This document shows, piece after piece, positions 1 through 10,999 of a stretch of 64,000 nt of DNA. The stretch spans positions 7,930,995 to 7,994,994 of the forward strand of contig NC_030680.2 in the NCBI RefSeq assembly GCF_000004195.4, read 5' to 3'. A program made the position numbers and the translations under genes. Source of the stretch: Xenopus tropicalis. Lineage: Eukaryota > Chordata > Amphibia > Anura > Pipidae. The notes beneath the pieces are model-generated. The model did no database searches. It was given only the letters and a program-made list of their open reading frames with translations, and was not told the DNA's origin. Position 1 is the stretch's first letter. Each line of letters opens with the position of its first letter.

Positions 1-1101
1 CCGTCGGTAGCACCCATACCCGAACCTTTAGTTCCTTGACTCTCGAGATGCCAAAGGTTCTCTAGTTTATACTATACCTGTTGGTAGAGGTAAAGATTGG
101 AGGTAGAGGAAGGAAAGGAACCCTAAATTAGACAGCATTACAGTATCATTACGTTTTTTTTCCAGTAGAACATGTTCTCTTCTTCAAGGCTTTAGGTCTA
201 ACTCGTGTCTATCAAGGAAGATTAAGGTTCATTCCGAGCTCTTGTGTTGTGGATTCCGTACTGAACATTGTTGTAAACATGTCTAGTTCACACCACAGTT
301 TAAGGCTCGTATTGTACCCCTGGAGGATTTCCATTGCTTTCACAGCATGCTCATCCATCACCGTTGCGCTCTAGAATGACGTCTCATTTATTACTCACCT
401 AGGATCTCCTGAATCCTGTGCGGCGCAGCCTAAGAATAGCCACTGTGTCAGCACAAAACCCCGAGCCTTAATTTAAACTCTTCGAGGTCTCATAACCCGA
501 GCATCCTTATTAAGCCGTTTACTCAATTTTCTGTCCAATAAGGAATAAATTGTGACTCATTTGACTTCGCGTTTGTTCTGCGGTTTGACTGAGCTCGGGA
601 ATCTGCTGACATTTAAAGTCATCAGAGACAGATGCGAGACAAGTGAATTAGCAAGAGGGATAGAGGTCATCATTCGATGGGACTGGGCAATAAAGGGAGA
701 TAGAAACTGAGCTTCAGTTCATTCTTCATACATTATCTTTCTTTGTAATTTTTTTCGCTGATGGTTGCCGGCCTCTCTCTCTCTTCCATTTATCTTACGG
801 ATAAATAAACTTGTCATTTAAATATTTTTCCCAATGGACCTAGAATATAAAAACAAAAAAATCATACCCATTTTTTTTTAATAAATAATAAAAAGTATGC
901 GCTCATGATGGACTCGTCCAGTAATCTGGAATTTGGGATTTTGGTCGAATCTGGCTCTTATAATAACTTCCTCTGTATTTTGGGAATGGGGGGGGGCCCA
1001 CAAATGATCTTTGCTTTACATAGGGAAAGAAATCAGAATAGGTAAGAGGTACACACATAACCATGTCTCTACCAAAAGCAGTTAAGGGTTCATTCAGTCA
1101 T
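1..1101. other. single-copy non-coding DNA
   Basis: No long open frame, tandem repeat or terminal inverted repeat is visible here. A CT-rich run lies near 773-785 and an A/T-rich stretch near 820-900. The region could be intronic or intergenic; nothing in it decides which. Confidence 0.5.
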
Positions 1102-1147
1102 CTTAAGATGGCCATACACTGTACGATCTCTTCATTTGGTGAGGTTG
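1102..1147. repeat. fragment of a GTGGCCATACAC-type MITE
   Basis: The segment begins TTAAGATGGCCATACACTG and continues with a GAGGTTGCCAAG-like stretch. Both match the terminal regions of the elements at 33784-34392 and 38816-39116. The homology stops abruptly where the next repeat begins, so this is a truncated end. Confidence 0.55.
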
Positions 1148-1156
1148 CCAAGTGAG

Positions 1157-1512
1157 TGGATCCAGGGTTGAACTGGGCCACTGGGGCACCAGGAAAAAAC
1201 CTGGTGGGCCTCAGTCCTGCTAGGCCCCTGCAGGCCAGACACAATCCCTATCGCTTCTCCCCGGCCGCTGGTGAAGTTTATTAGCAGCTTCTTCAGCTTC
1301 TCTGTTGGCTTCTTCTGCTCCTCAGTGGCTTCGGGCATCTCCAGCAGCTCCTTCGGCTCCTCCGGCGGCTACGGGGCTCCTCCAGCAGCTACGGGCTCCA
1401 CTGGTGACTACGGGCTCCTCCGGCAGCTTCAGGCAAAAACCCAGTGGGCCCCTGCAGGCCAGACACAATGTCTGTCGCTTCTCCCCAGCCGCTGGTGACC
1501 CTCCCCTGATGC
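1157..1512 (+). repeat. hAT-like dispersed repeat with triplet-like internal repeats
   Basis: It starts CAGGGTTGAACTGGGCCACT, followed by a short palindrome around CCAGGAAAAAACCTGG. It is homologous to the start of the repeat at 24233-24370 and resembles the end of the hAT MITE at 57748-58024. Inside, about 1270-1430 is built from imperfect 15-18 bp motifs (CTCCAGCAGCTACGGG and variants). In one frame these give a Ser/Gly/Tyr-rich run that imitates a low-complexity protein. A related segment recurs at 1795-1985. No clean right end or target duplication was found. Confidence 0.55.
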
Positions 1513-1661
1513 ATTGAAAGTAAGTTTTCATAGTGTGTCATTCAACAACTGATTTTTATCCGGATGATAAATACAAGATGATTGTCCTCTCTGAGACCCT
1601 TAGAACTTGAGTTTTCTTTGCGAATACCACCTTCTGGTTTTAGGTTATTTGTTCTCCCTCA

Positions 1662-2184
1662 CAGGGCTGCCATCAGAAATCATGGGGCCCCCTAAAACAA
1701 GTTGTAAAAAAAAATCATTGGTGGCCAGGGGCTCCCTAAAATGGGGTAAGGGTTGCATTGGTGCCATTGGTGTTCAGTGGAACTTACCTTTGAAGTTTAT
1801 TAGCGGCTTCTTCAGCTTCTTCGTTGGCTTTTCTGCTCCTCAGTGGCTTCGGGCATCTCCAGCAGCTTCTTCGGGCTCCTTCATCGGCTTTGGGTTCCTC
1901 TAGCAGCTACGGGCTCCTCCAGTAGCTACGGGCTCCACCGGCGACTATGGGCTTTTCCAGTGACTTTGGTCCCCTCCAGTGAGATCCTTCCTTGAAGACA
2001 CCTTCTCAGTTCTGTCTCCATGTGAAGGAGACAGGCCCTCTTAGATGGTTGTGCCCCATGCATACTGCCATCACACATACCCACGGGGCACAACCAACCG
2101 GATTATGCCCAAATTCAAGGAGGAAAGAGCCTATAATTGGGGTGCCCAAGCTATTGAGACAACTGACCCCTGATGGCGGCCCTG
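1662..2184. mobile_element. non-autonomous hAT-type element with 8-bp TSD
   Basis: The ends are CAGGGCTGCCATCAG and, inverted, CTGATGGCGGCCCTG. They are flanked by the perfect 8-bp duplication CTCCCTCA at 1654-1661 and 2185-2192. CAGGG termini with an 8-bp TSD are typical of the hAT superfamily. The 523-bp interior holds no transposase. It contains a second copy (about 1795-1985) of the Ser/Gly-like triplet-rich segment seen in the preceding repeat, and a GGTTGTGCCCC / GGGGCACAACC inverted pair near 2048-2094. Confidence 0.85.
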
Positions 2185-2315
2185 CTCCCTCATTTCCTAT
2201 AGCTACAGCTCATTGCCACACCTGATTGGTGGAGATGCCAATGCCCATACTTAAGGATTTGTTTTGGGCATGCTTAAACCTTCATGCTGAAATTCATGTA
2301 TGAAAGGGTCACAAA

Positions 2316-2620
2316 CTATATGAAATCTCTCCTATGCCTACTCTCTCCAGCAAAGTGTTCTAGACTTCTTTTCAGATGAGAGTCCTGTCTACCAGGGCTA
2401 CATTTGGAGCATTGTTGGATATTATATACTGAATTATTGATAGTGTTGGGCATGTCCTGGTCCAAGAGCTTCTGCTGCACCTTCAATAAATGAAGTTCTT
2501 CACTTTTTTCCTTGAGTTTTTTTTTTATACCATAATAGCGTAAGGGCAAATATCCGAGCTCCATAGATCTTTGTCTCTCTAGCCCACATCTTTAGGGCTG
2601 CTCTGGTAAATTATCAGTGA
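2316..2620 (-). pseudogene. coiled-coil-like exon or pseudogene remnant, identity unknown
   Basis: On the minus strand an 82-codon frame from 2564 to 2316 contains a Lys/Glu/Leu-rich stretch (LKEKSEELHLLKVQQKLLDQ) followed by a Ser/Arg-rich tail. This looks like real coiled-coil coding sequence, not a repeat translation. Upstream, a different frame reads ALKMWARETKIYGARIFAL and would join the first after a one-base slip in a run of A's, as expected of an old coding segment with a frameshift. A TACCAG near the upstream edge could be a relic splice acceptor. I cannot name the parent protein. It may be a decayed exon, a retrocopy fragment or chance. The sequence is not visibly repeated elsewhere in the window. 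Confidence 0.35.
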
Positions 2621-3118
2621 CAGCTTAAGGGAAAAAAAAATAACCATATGATATTTACAGTGCCCGGCAGCGTGTTTTCCTCTTCTAGAAGCACAACACG
2701 CACACCCCCAAAGACAATATGCTGTCAACTAACAATTCAATTGAAGGGGCCAGCCATCTATCATCTACGCGCCGTGATTAAAACGTCCGCTGTTATCAAA
2801 AGTATCATCCATTAGTGAAAGGCGAGACGCGATTTCAGCCCAAGATCCCGGCAAAATGAGGTGTGGCAAATATGATTAATCAGCTCCTGTTTATTCAAAG
2901 ATGGCAGAACGTCTCGAGACGGGAGCAAACTAGCATGACAACGATCTGCGGATGGAAATTAGAAAGGGCAAGGGATAATGGGCGCTCTGTTGTCGGTTTG
3001 AGAGGTGACATTTGCATTCGGCCGGCATCTGCCCCATTGTATTAACCTTTTCATACCGCTCTACTCCTGCTCTGCTCCTGGCTCTTAAGCAGAGATAAAA
3101 TGAATCTGCTTCTCATTC
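2621..3118. other. single-copy non-coding DNA
   Basis: No repeat structure or convincing coding sequence. It has a balanced composition with several CpGs and sites such as GTTATCAAAAG and GTGATTAAAACGTCC. It is single-copy in the window and could be regulatory, but nothing shows this directly. Confidence 0.45.
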
Positions 3119-3126
3119 CTTGTAGC

Positions 3127-3673
3127 TAGTGATGGGCGTAATGTTTCGTCAGGCATGGTTTCGCAGCGAATTTCCACGTTTCGCCATTGGCGAATTGTTT
3201 TGTGAAACTGATGAAAAAATTCGCAGCACGTCCAAAAAATGTCGCCCACGTCAAAATAATAGACGCGGGCGACGAAATAATGGCCGCGCGAGACGAAATA
3301 ATAGCCACGGGCGACAAAATAATATTCGCGGGCAACGAAATAATAGCTGCGCGAGACGAAATAATAGCCACGCGACAAAATAATAGCCTCGGGCGACAAA
3401 ATAATAGCCAGGGGCGACAAAATAATAGCCGTGCGACAAAATAATAGCCACGGGCGACAAAATAATAGCAGTGCGACAAAAGAATAGCCGCGGGAGACGA
3501 AATAATAGCCGCGGGCGACAAAATAATAGCCACGCGACAAAATAATAGCCGCGGGCAACAAAAGAATAGCCGTGCGACGAAAGAATAGCCGTGCGACGAA
3601 AGAATAGCCGCGGGCGACAATTTTTTTCCGTTTCGGATTTTTCGGCGAAACGGGACAGATTCGCTCATTACTA
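3127..3673. mobile_element. TAGTGATGAGCGAA-family MITE (hAT-type), with internal VNTR
   Basis: The ends are TAGTGATGGGCG and CGCTCATTACTA. They are flanked by the perfect 8-bp duplication CTTGTAGC (3119-3126 and 3674-3681). The middle (about 3240-3620) is an array of roughly 17-20 bp units of the form GCGACAAAATAATAGCC with variable G/C-rich linkers. It gives long open frames full of YYFVARG-like repeats on the minus strand; these are not proteins. Closely related VNTR-bearing copies lie at 47222-47606 and 60813-61166. Confidence 0.88.
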
Positions 3674-3945
3674 CTTGTAGCTGCAATAAATAAATAAATA
3701 AAGTCAAAGTCCTTTCATGGCTCAAGACAACATGTAACATTCATCCAAAATGGAGAAAACAGTGGAGATAGAATGAAAAAAGGGGCAGTCTCAGCGGTGT
3801 TGCCCGACAGTTGCTGGAATACAAGTACAGGTATGGGATCCCTTATCCGGAAACCCGTTATCCAGAAAGCTCCGAATTACGGAAAGCCTTTCTCCCATAG
3901 ATTCCATTTTAATCAAATAACTCAGAATTTTAAAACTGATTTCCT

Positions 3946-5006
3946 TTTTCTCTGTAATAATAAAACAGTACCTGTACTTGATCCCAACTAAGATATAATT
4001 ACCCCTTATTGGGGCAGAACAGCCCTATTGGGTTTATTTAATGGTTAAATGATTCCCTTTTCTCTGTAATAATAAAACAGTACCTGTACTTGATCCCAAC
4101 TAAGATATAATTACCCCTTATTGGGGCAGAACAGCCCTATTGGGTTTATTTCATGGTTAAATGATTCCCTTTTCTCTGTAATAATAAAACAGTACCTGTA
4201 CTTGATCCCAACTAAGATATAATTACCCCTTATTGGGGGCAGAACAGCCCTATTGGGTTTATTTCATGGTTAAATGATTCCCTTTTCTCTGTAATAATAA
4301 AACAGTACCTGTACTTGATCCCAACTAAGATATAATTACCCCTTATTGGGGCAGAACAGCCCTATTGGGTTTATTTCATGGTTAAATGATTCCCTTTTCT
4401 CTGTAATAATAAAACAGTACCTGTACTTGATCCCAACTAAGATATAATTACCCCTTATTGGGGCAGAACAGCCCTATTGGGTTTATTTCATGGTTAAATG
4501 ATTCCCTTTTCTCTGTAATAATAAAACAGTACCTGTACTTGATCCCAACTAAGATATAATTACCCCTTATTGGGGCAGAACAGCCCTATTGGGTTTATTT
4601 CATGGTTAAATGATTCCCTTTTCTCTGTAATAATAAAACAGTACCTGTACTTGATCCCAACTAAGATATAATTACCCCTTATTGGGGCAGAACAGCCCTA
4701 TTGGGTTTATTTCATGGTTAAATGATTCCCTTTTCTCTGTAATAATAAAACAGTACCTGTACTTGATCCCAACTAAGATATAATTACCCCTTATTGGGGC
4801 AGAACAGCCCTATTGGGTTTATTTCATGGTTAAATGATTCCCTTTTCTCTGTAATAATAAAACAGTACCTGTACTTGATCCCAACTAAGATATAATTACC
4901 CCTTATTGGGGCAGAACAGCCCTATTGGGTTTATTTCATGGTTAAATGATTCCCTTTTCTCTGTAATAATAAAACAGTACCTGTACTTGATCCCAACTAA
5001 GATATA
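3946..5006 (+). repeat. 112-bp minisatellite, about 9.5 copies
   Basis: The phrase AAAACAGTACCTGTACTTGA recurs every 112 bp (3966, 4078, 4190 and so on). Units differ by very few changes, chiefly an extra G in GGGGCAGAAC and TTTAATGG versus TTTCATGG, so expansion is recent. The array continues after the Tc1 insertion at 6635-6790. The same unit forms a second array at 52098-52806. Confidence 0.95.
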
Positions 5007-5220
5007 CAGTGGTGTGCAAAACTATTTGCCCCCTTCCTGATTTCTTATTCTTTTGCATGTTTGTCACACTTAAATGTTTCTGATCATCAAACACATTTAA
5101 CTATTAGTCAAAGATAACACAAGTAAACACAAAATGCAGTTTTTAAATGAGGGTTTTTATTATTTAGGGAGAAAAAAAATCCAAACCTACATGGCCCTGT
5201 GTGAAAAAGTAATTGCCCCC
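5007..5220. repeat. left IR/DR inverted repeat of the Tc1-like element
   Basis: The outer direct repeat is at 5012-5033 (GTGTGCAAAACTATTTGCCC) and the inner one at 5199-5220 (GTGTGAAAAAGTAATTGCCC). In this superfamily such paired motifs are transposase binding sites. The partner ITR is at 6417-6632. Confidence 0.9.
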
Positions 5221-5225
5221 TGAAC

Positions 5226-6240
5226 CTAATAACTGGTTGGGCCACCCTTAGCAGCAATAACTGCAATCAAGCGTTTGCGATAACTTGCAACGAGTCTTTT
5301 ACAGCGCTCTGGAGGAATTTTGGCCCACTCATCTTTGCAGAATTGTTGTAATTCAGCTTTATTTGAGGGTTTTCTAGCATGAACCGCCTTTTTAAGGTCA
5401 TGCCACAACATCTCAATAGGATTCAGGTCAGGACTTTGACTAGGCCACTCCAAAGTCTTCATTTAGTTTTTCTTCAGCCATTCAGAGGTGGATTTGCTGG
5501 TGTGTTTTGGGTCATTGTCCTGCTGCAGCACCCAAGATCGCTTCAGCTTGAGTTGACGAACAGATGGCCGGACATTCTCCTTCAGGATTTTTTGGTAGAC
5601 AGTAGAATTCATGGTTCCATCTATCACAGCAAGCCTTCCAGGTCCTGAAGCAGCAAAACAACCCCAGACCATCACACTACCACCACCATATTTTACTGTT
5701 GGTATGATGTTCTTTTTCTGAAATGCTGTGTTACTTTTACGCCAGATGTAACGGGACACGCACCTTCCAAAAAGTTCAACTTGTCGGTCCACAAGGTATT
5801 TTCCCAAAAGTCTTGGCAATCATTGAGATGTTTTTTAGCAAAATTGAGACGAGCCATAATGTTCTTTTTGCTTAAAAGTGGTTTGCACCTTGGAAATCTG
5901 CCATGCAGGCCGTTTTGCCCAGTCTCTTTCTTATGGTGGAGTCGTGAACACTGACCTTAATTGAGGCAAGTGAGGCCTGCAGTTCTTTAGATGTTGTCCT
6001 GGGGTCTTTTGTGGCCTCTCGGATGAGTTGTCTCTGCGCTCTTGGGGTAATTTTGGTCGGCCGGCCACTCCTGGGAAGGTTCACCACTGTTCCATGTTTT
6101 TGCCATTTGTGGATAATGGCTCTCACTGTGGTTCGCTGGAGTCCCAAAGCTTTAGAAATGGCTTTATAACCTTTACCAGACTGATAGATCTCAATTACTT
6201 TTGTTCTCATTTGTTCCTCAATTTCTTTGGATCTTGGCAT
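5226..6240 (-). pseudogene. Tc1-like transposase, inactivated
   Basis: It would encode a cut-and-paste DD34E transposase of about 340 residues. The start is the ATG ending at 6240 (MPRSKEIEEQ); the stop is at 5226-5228 after GGPTSY. Visible domains are an N-terminal paired-like helix-turn-helix (YKAISKALGLQRTTVRAI), a GRPTK linker motif and a second HTH region ending near KRLGK. In the catalytic domain the second Asp is in QQDNDPKHTSK and the Glu in SPDLNPIEMLW, 34 residues apart, which is the Tc1 DD34E signature. Lesions seen: a frameshift after KRLGK near 5920, a second near 5775 beside the first catalytic Asp (WTD), and an in-frame TAA at 5463-5465 between WLKKN and MKTLEW. The copy cannot make transposase. 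The gene fills the element between the two ITRs, in the normal layout for the family. Confidence 0.93.
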
Positions 6241-6416
6241 GATGTGTAGCTTTTGAGGTGCTTTTGGGCTACTTCTCTGTGTCAGGTAGCTCCTATTTAA
6301 GTGATTTCTTGATTGAAACAGGTGTGGCAGTAATCAGGCCTGGGGGTGACTACAGAAATTGATATTGAAATTGAAAATTGAAATAGATAAACCACAGTTA
6401 AGTTATTTTTTAACAA

Positions 6417-6632
6417 GGGGGGCAATCACTTTTTCACACAGGGCCATGTAGTTTTGGAGTTTTTTTTCTCCCTTAATAACGTAAACCTTCATTTAAAAAC
6501 TGCATTTTGTGTTCAATTATGTTATCTTTGACTAATAGTTAACGGTTTTTGATGAGCAGAAACATTTAAGTGTGACAAACATGCAAAAGAATAAGAAATC
6601 AGGAAGGGGGCAAATAGTTTTTCACACCACTG
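6417..6632. repeat. right IR/DR inverted repeat of the Tc1-like element
   Basis: This is the inverted partner of 5007-5220. The inner direct repeat is near 6417-6439 and the outer one at 6606-6627. The arm differs from the left arm by scattered substitutions and small indels, consistent with an old, non-mobile copy. Confidence 0.9.
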
Positions 6633-6634
6633 TA

Positions 6635-6790
6635 ATTACCCCTTATTGGGGGCAGAACAGCCCTATTGGGTTTATTTAATGGTTAAATGATTCCCTTTTC
6701 TCTGTAATAATAAAACAGTACCTGTACTTGATCCCAACTAAGATATAATTACCCCTTATTGGATGCAAAACAATCCTATTGGGTTTAATT
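6635..6790 (+). repeat. continuation of the 112-bp minisatellite
   Basis: The array resumes exactly in phase after the Tc1-like insertion and runs about 1.3 more units. It ends in a diverged unit (GGATGCAAAACAATCC), after which the right terminus of the carrier element follows. Confidence 0.9.
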
Positions 6791-6906
6791 AATGTTTTAT
6801 TGATTTTTTAGTAGACTTAAGGTATGGAGATCCAAATTACGGAAAGACCCCTTATCCGGAATACCCTTGGTCCTGAGCATTCTGGATAATGGGTCCTATA
6901 CCTGTA

Positions 6907-7236
6907 CCTGCATTCTCCACCATGTTGTCCAGGGTCTTGTGGGCCTACAACCATAAAAAAAAAGGCAAACTTACAACAAATAACATAGCACTATAAATGA
7001 GAAACCTGTTCTGTTCATACACTTGACTACCTTCTTGGATTTATATGATTGAAGATGTCTAGGTCTAAGTCAGCGTGAGTTGTTACAATACCAACCATCC
7101 TATCCAAAAGGACAGTAGACGTTTATATGTTCAGAGCGACTTAGCTACATTTGAACAAATTAATAAATTACAGGGGGGTGGTGAGAGTAACTACAGAGTA
7201 GGGGGGGAAATTCCATTAGTGATAGTGTTTATGTAA
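6907..7236. other. non-coding spacer
   Basis: No gene, repeat or inverted repeat stands out. Short runs of G occur near 7171-7208, just before the next array. Confidence 0.5.
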
Positions 7237-8440
7237 TGTCACAGTGGCACAGATCCTGATACCCATTGTAAGCAGCAGTCCTGCCCTGCTTTATGGCTGA
7301 GATTCTAGCTATCTGTATAACAGAGCATTCTGTCACAGTGGCACAGATCCTGATACCCATTGTAAGCAGCAGTCCTGCCCTGCTTTATGGCTGAGATTCT
7401 AGCTATCTGTATAACAGAGCATTCTGTCACAGTGGCACAGATCCTGATACCCATTGTAAGCAGCAGTCCTGCCCTGCTTTATGGCTGAGATTCTAGCTAT
7501 CTGTATAACAGAGCATTCTGTCACAGTGGCACAGATCCTATCTGATCCCCCATTGTAAGCAGCAGTCCTGCCCTGCTTTATGGCTGAGATTCTAGCTATC
7601 TGTATAACAGAGCATTCTGTCACAGTGGCACAGATCCTATCTGATCCCCCCATTGTAAGCAGCAGTCCTGCCCTGCTTTATGGCTGAGATTCTAGCTATC
7701 TGTATAACAGAGCATTCTGTCACAGTGGCACAGATCCTATCTGATCCCCCCATTGTAAGCAGCAGTCCTGCCCTGCTTTATGGCTGAGATTCTAGCTATC
7801 TGTATAACAGAGCATTCTGTCACAGTGGCACAGATCCTATCTGATCCCCCCATTGTAAGCAGCAGTCCTGCCCTGCTTTATGGCTGAGATTCTAGCTATC
7901 TGTATAACAGAGCATTCTGTCACAGTGGCACAGATCCTATCTGATCCCCCCCATTGTAAGCAGCAGTCCTGCCCTGCTTTATGGCTGAGATTCTAGCTAT
8001 CTGTATAACAGAGCATTCTGTCACAGTGGCACAGATCCTATCTGATCCCCCCCATTGTAAGCAGCAGTCCTGCCCTGCTTTATGGCTGAGATTCTAGCTA
8101 TCTGTATAACAGAGCATTCTGTCACAGTGGCACAGATCCTATCTGATCCCCCCCATTGTAAGCAGCAGTCCTGCCCTGCTTTATGGCTGAGATTCTAGCT
8201 ATCTGTATAACAGAGCATTCTGTCACAGTGGCACAGATCCTATCTGATCCCCCCATTGTAAGCAGCAGTCCTGCCCTGCTTTATGGCTGAGATTCTAGCT
8301 ATCTGTATAACAGAGCATTCTGTCAGTGGCACAGATCCTATCTGATCCCCCCATTGTAAGCAGCAGTCCTGCCCTGCTTTATGGCTGAGATTCTAGCTAT
8401 CTGTATAACAGAGCATTCTGTCACAGTGGCACAGATCCTA
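7237..8440 (+). repeat. 94-101 bp minisatellite, about 12 copies
   Basis: The motif TGTCACAGTGGCACAGATCC starts at 7237, 7331, 7425, 7519, 7618, 7718, 7818, 7918 and on to about 8419. The first units are 94 bp. Later ones are 99-101 bp because of an insertion (TATCTGATCC) and a C-run of variable length (5-7). One unit near 8321 lacks three bases. The shift from 94 to 100 bp marks two subfamilies. Confidence 0.95.
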
Positions 8441-9282
8441 TTGGAAATTCACGTTGCATTAATGAACGTGTCTATTATCTGTAACCCTGAGATAAGAGAA
8501 CATCGCCCAGAAATGGAAACAACTTTGCCGCAGCTTTATCATAACAGCATATATGAAGTGATGGAAACATGCCCAGCTCTAAGAAGAAATTTACAAAAAT
8601 ATAAAAAAAAAAAATATAAACATACTCCCTTAATCTCAAATTGTCCTTCTTTCTATTTCCTATTGTCTATAAACCCCCCCCACGGTTCCATCGGGAACTT
8701 CTCCGTATTGTAATCTCGCAGCCCCAGCCTGGGAGCCGCCGATATTACCGCTCAGACATTTTACGTTGGGTCTTTGTTCCGATGAAAATATTGTGTTCTC
8801 CTGGGCTGGAAAGTTACAATTACTTCTTGGCAAAAAAAAATAATAAAAAAAAATAAAAGCCATTGCCAGACGACAATATAAATCTGCGGCCCCTGCCGGC
8901 GCCGAGAGAGCGGTTAGCGAGTCCCATTCTCCCTATCTCACCCGTCCAGAAGGTGAATTCTATCAGCCGCCCCGACATCATTACTCCGTACCTTTTTGTT
9001 ACTATCCCTTATTACTCTTCCTGCTGCTATTGCTCTGTTCTGCCAGGCAGGGTGGCCTTCCAATAAAAAGTTTTTCTTTCCTTGGTTGGGGGGTCTATAT
9101 GCGATTAAATATAGTCTAGCCCCCATTCCTTTGCCTGAAACTGCGTGGGGAATGATTGAGTGTATTGAGTACAATCCCTGACAATTTCCAGCTCTGAAAG
9201 TGAAAGCTGACAAGATAATTTGATAACTGTCTAATTTTAACTCAATTTATAGAATTTAAAGAATATGGAATTAGGCTCATTT
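8441..9282. other. single-copy non-coding DNA
   Basis: No convincing coding frame. It includes A-rich runs near 8600-8625 and 8830-8857, and a moderately GC-rich patch with CpGs around 8880-8980. It is not repeated in the window. Confidence 0.5.
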
Positions 9283-10411
9283 TGCTCTCATGTCCCTACA
9301 GAAATAGGGGTTGGTAGCACTAGGTAGGTACCTAATATATAGGGGCAGAGACAGGGGAAAGTGTTGGAAGGGTTACTGCCTGCCCTGCTCTCATTTCCCT
9401 ACAGAAATAGGGGTTGGTAGCACTAGGTAGGTACCTAATATATAGGGACAGAGACAGGGGAAAGTGTTGGAAGGGTTACTGTCTGCCCTGCTCTCATTTC
9501 CCTACAGAAATAGGGGTTGGTAGCACTAGGTAGGTACCTAATATATAGGGACAGAGACAGGGGAAAGTGTTGGAAGGGTTACTGCCTGCCCTGCTCTCAT
9601 TTCCCTACAGAAATAGGGGTTGGTAGCACTAGGTAGGTACCTAATATATAGGGGCAGAGACAGGGGAAAGTGTTGGAAGGGTTACTGCCTGCCCTGCTCT
9701 CATTTCCCTACAGAAATAGGGGTTGGTAGCACTAGGTAGGTACCTAATATATAGGGACAGAGACAGGGGAAAGTGTTGGAAGGGTTACTGCCTGCCCTGC
9801 TCTCATTTCCCTACAGAAATAGGGGTTGGTAGCACTAGGTAGGTACCTAATATATAGGGGCAGAGACAGGGGAAAGTGTTGGAAGGGTTACTGGCTGCTC
9901 TGCTCTCATGTCCCTACAGAAATAGGGGTTGGTAGCACTAGGTAGGTACCTAATATATAGGGGCAGAGACAGGGGAAAGTGTTGGGAGGGTTACTGCCTG
10001 CCCTGCTCTCATTTCCCTACAGAAATAGGGGTTGGTAGCACTAGGTAGGTACCTAATATATAGGGGCAGAGACAGGGGAAAGTGTTGGAAGGGTTACTGG
10101 CTGCTCTGCTCTCATGTCCCTACAGAAATAGGGGTTGGTAGCACTAGGTAGGTACCTAATATATAGGGGCAGAGACAGGGGAAAGTGTTGGAAGGGTTAC
10201 TGCCTGCCCTGCTCTCATTTCCCTACAGAAATAGGGGTTGGTAGCACTAGGTAGGTACCTAATATATAGGGGCAGAGACAGGGGAAAGTGTTGGAAGGGT
10301 TACTGCCTGCCCTGCTCTCATTTCCCTACAGAAATAGGGGTTGGTAGCACTAGGTAGGTACCTAATATATAGGGGCAGAGACAGGGGAAAGTGTTGGATG
10401 GGTTACTGCCT
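9283..10411 (+). repeat. 103-bp minisatellite, about 11 copies
   Basis: GAAATAGGGGTTGGTAGCAC recurs every 103 bp from 9301. Units are nearly identical; variants are GGGGCAGAG/GGGACAGAG, CTGCCTGCCC/CTGGCTGCTC and TCATTTCC/TCATGTCC. The TAGGTACCTA palindrome is present in every unit. Confidence 0.95.
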
Positions 10412-10999
10412 GCACTATGTATACATTATATATTTCTAGGTTCTAGGTCTTTGCCACATTCATTGTTTAATGAAATGCTATTATTTCGGGAGGGACGTGG
10501 GGGCCGGGCAGTTCACTGTCACTGTATGAGGGGAATGAATCATTTCCTATAGACTGTTCTGATGAAGCCCCGTATATATATAAATCATCCATCACGCTGA
10601 AAGCCGATATCGTTGGGATCAGCGCGGCAGTAGATTAGGTTATCGAGGGAGTCATTTCAGAAAAAAAAATAATCTCTCCGTATCTCTGTGTCTGTGAGGA
10701 AATGAAAGTGCATGTTGGATCCCGCTTTGGAATCGCTGAATCATATCGTTTGAATATTACAGATCCGTCTCTCACTGCCATTTGTCTGGGGCTGACACTC
10801 AGGGCTTTGTCTCGCTTCCAGCTTAATCTTCCTTTACAAATCTCATTTCTTAGCAACTTATGGCTCTGACTGGCAGGGGTGTGAAAAATCCCATGTATTC
10901 GGGCTGCTCTGAGCAGCAATGAGCAAAGCTCCTCCAGCAGTTAATTGGGGTTTAGATTGGACGATTCATTACTGATTTTATTTAAGCCTTTGTGATATA
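10412..10999. other. single-copy non-coding DNA, possible regulatory sequence
   Basis: A non-repetitive stretch of mixed composition. It contains GATTA-type and ATCATT-type sites but no open frame with recognisable protein. It is bounded on both sides by repeats. Confidence 0.45.

Larger units (their letters stand above)
5007..6632 (-). mobile_element. Tc1-like transposon with IR/DR ends, TA target duplication
   Basis: This 1626-bp element begins CAGTGGTGTGCAAAACTATT and ends in its inverted copy. It is flanked by TA at 5005-5006 and 6633-6634. Because it sits inside a tandem repeat, the empty site (GATATAATTACCCC) is present in neighbouring units and confirms a TA insertion exactly. It carries a decayed transposase on the minus strand. 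The long ITRs of about 214 bp hold paired direct repeats, the IR/DR layout known from Sleeping Beauty-type elements. Confidence 0.96.
3826..6906. mobile_element. TACAGGTATGGGA-ended element swollen by a minisatellite and a Tc1 insertion
   Basis: The terminal inverted repeats are TACAGGTATGGGATCCCTTA at the left and, inverted, TACAGGTATAGGACCCATTA at the right. Matching sub-terminal TTATCCGGA and AATTACGGAAAG motifs lie on both sides. The original interior was short. It has grown through expansion of an internal 112-bp segment and then insertion of a Tc1-like transposon (5007-6632). There is no transposase of its own. The ends abut TA-containing flanks, but the target duplication is too short to prove. 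Confidence 0.8.

Noticed and set aside
1271..1498. Ser/Gly/Tyr-rich frame resembling a keratin or loricrin-like segment
   Set aside because: It lies within a dispersed repeat with imperfect 15-18 bp motifs, and the frame is not kept in the related copy at 1795-1985.
3085..3740. Tyr/Phe/Val/Ala/Arg-rich frames
   Set aside because: They are the internal VNTR of a hAT-type MITE with clear TSDs. The same pseudo-protein appears wherever the VNTR does.
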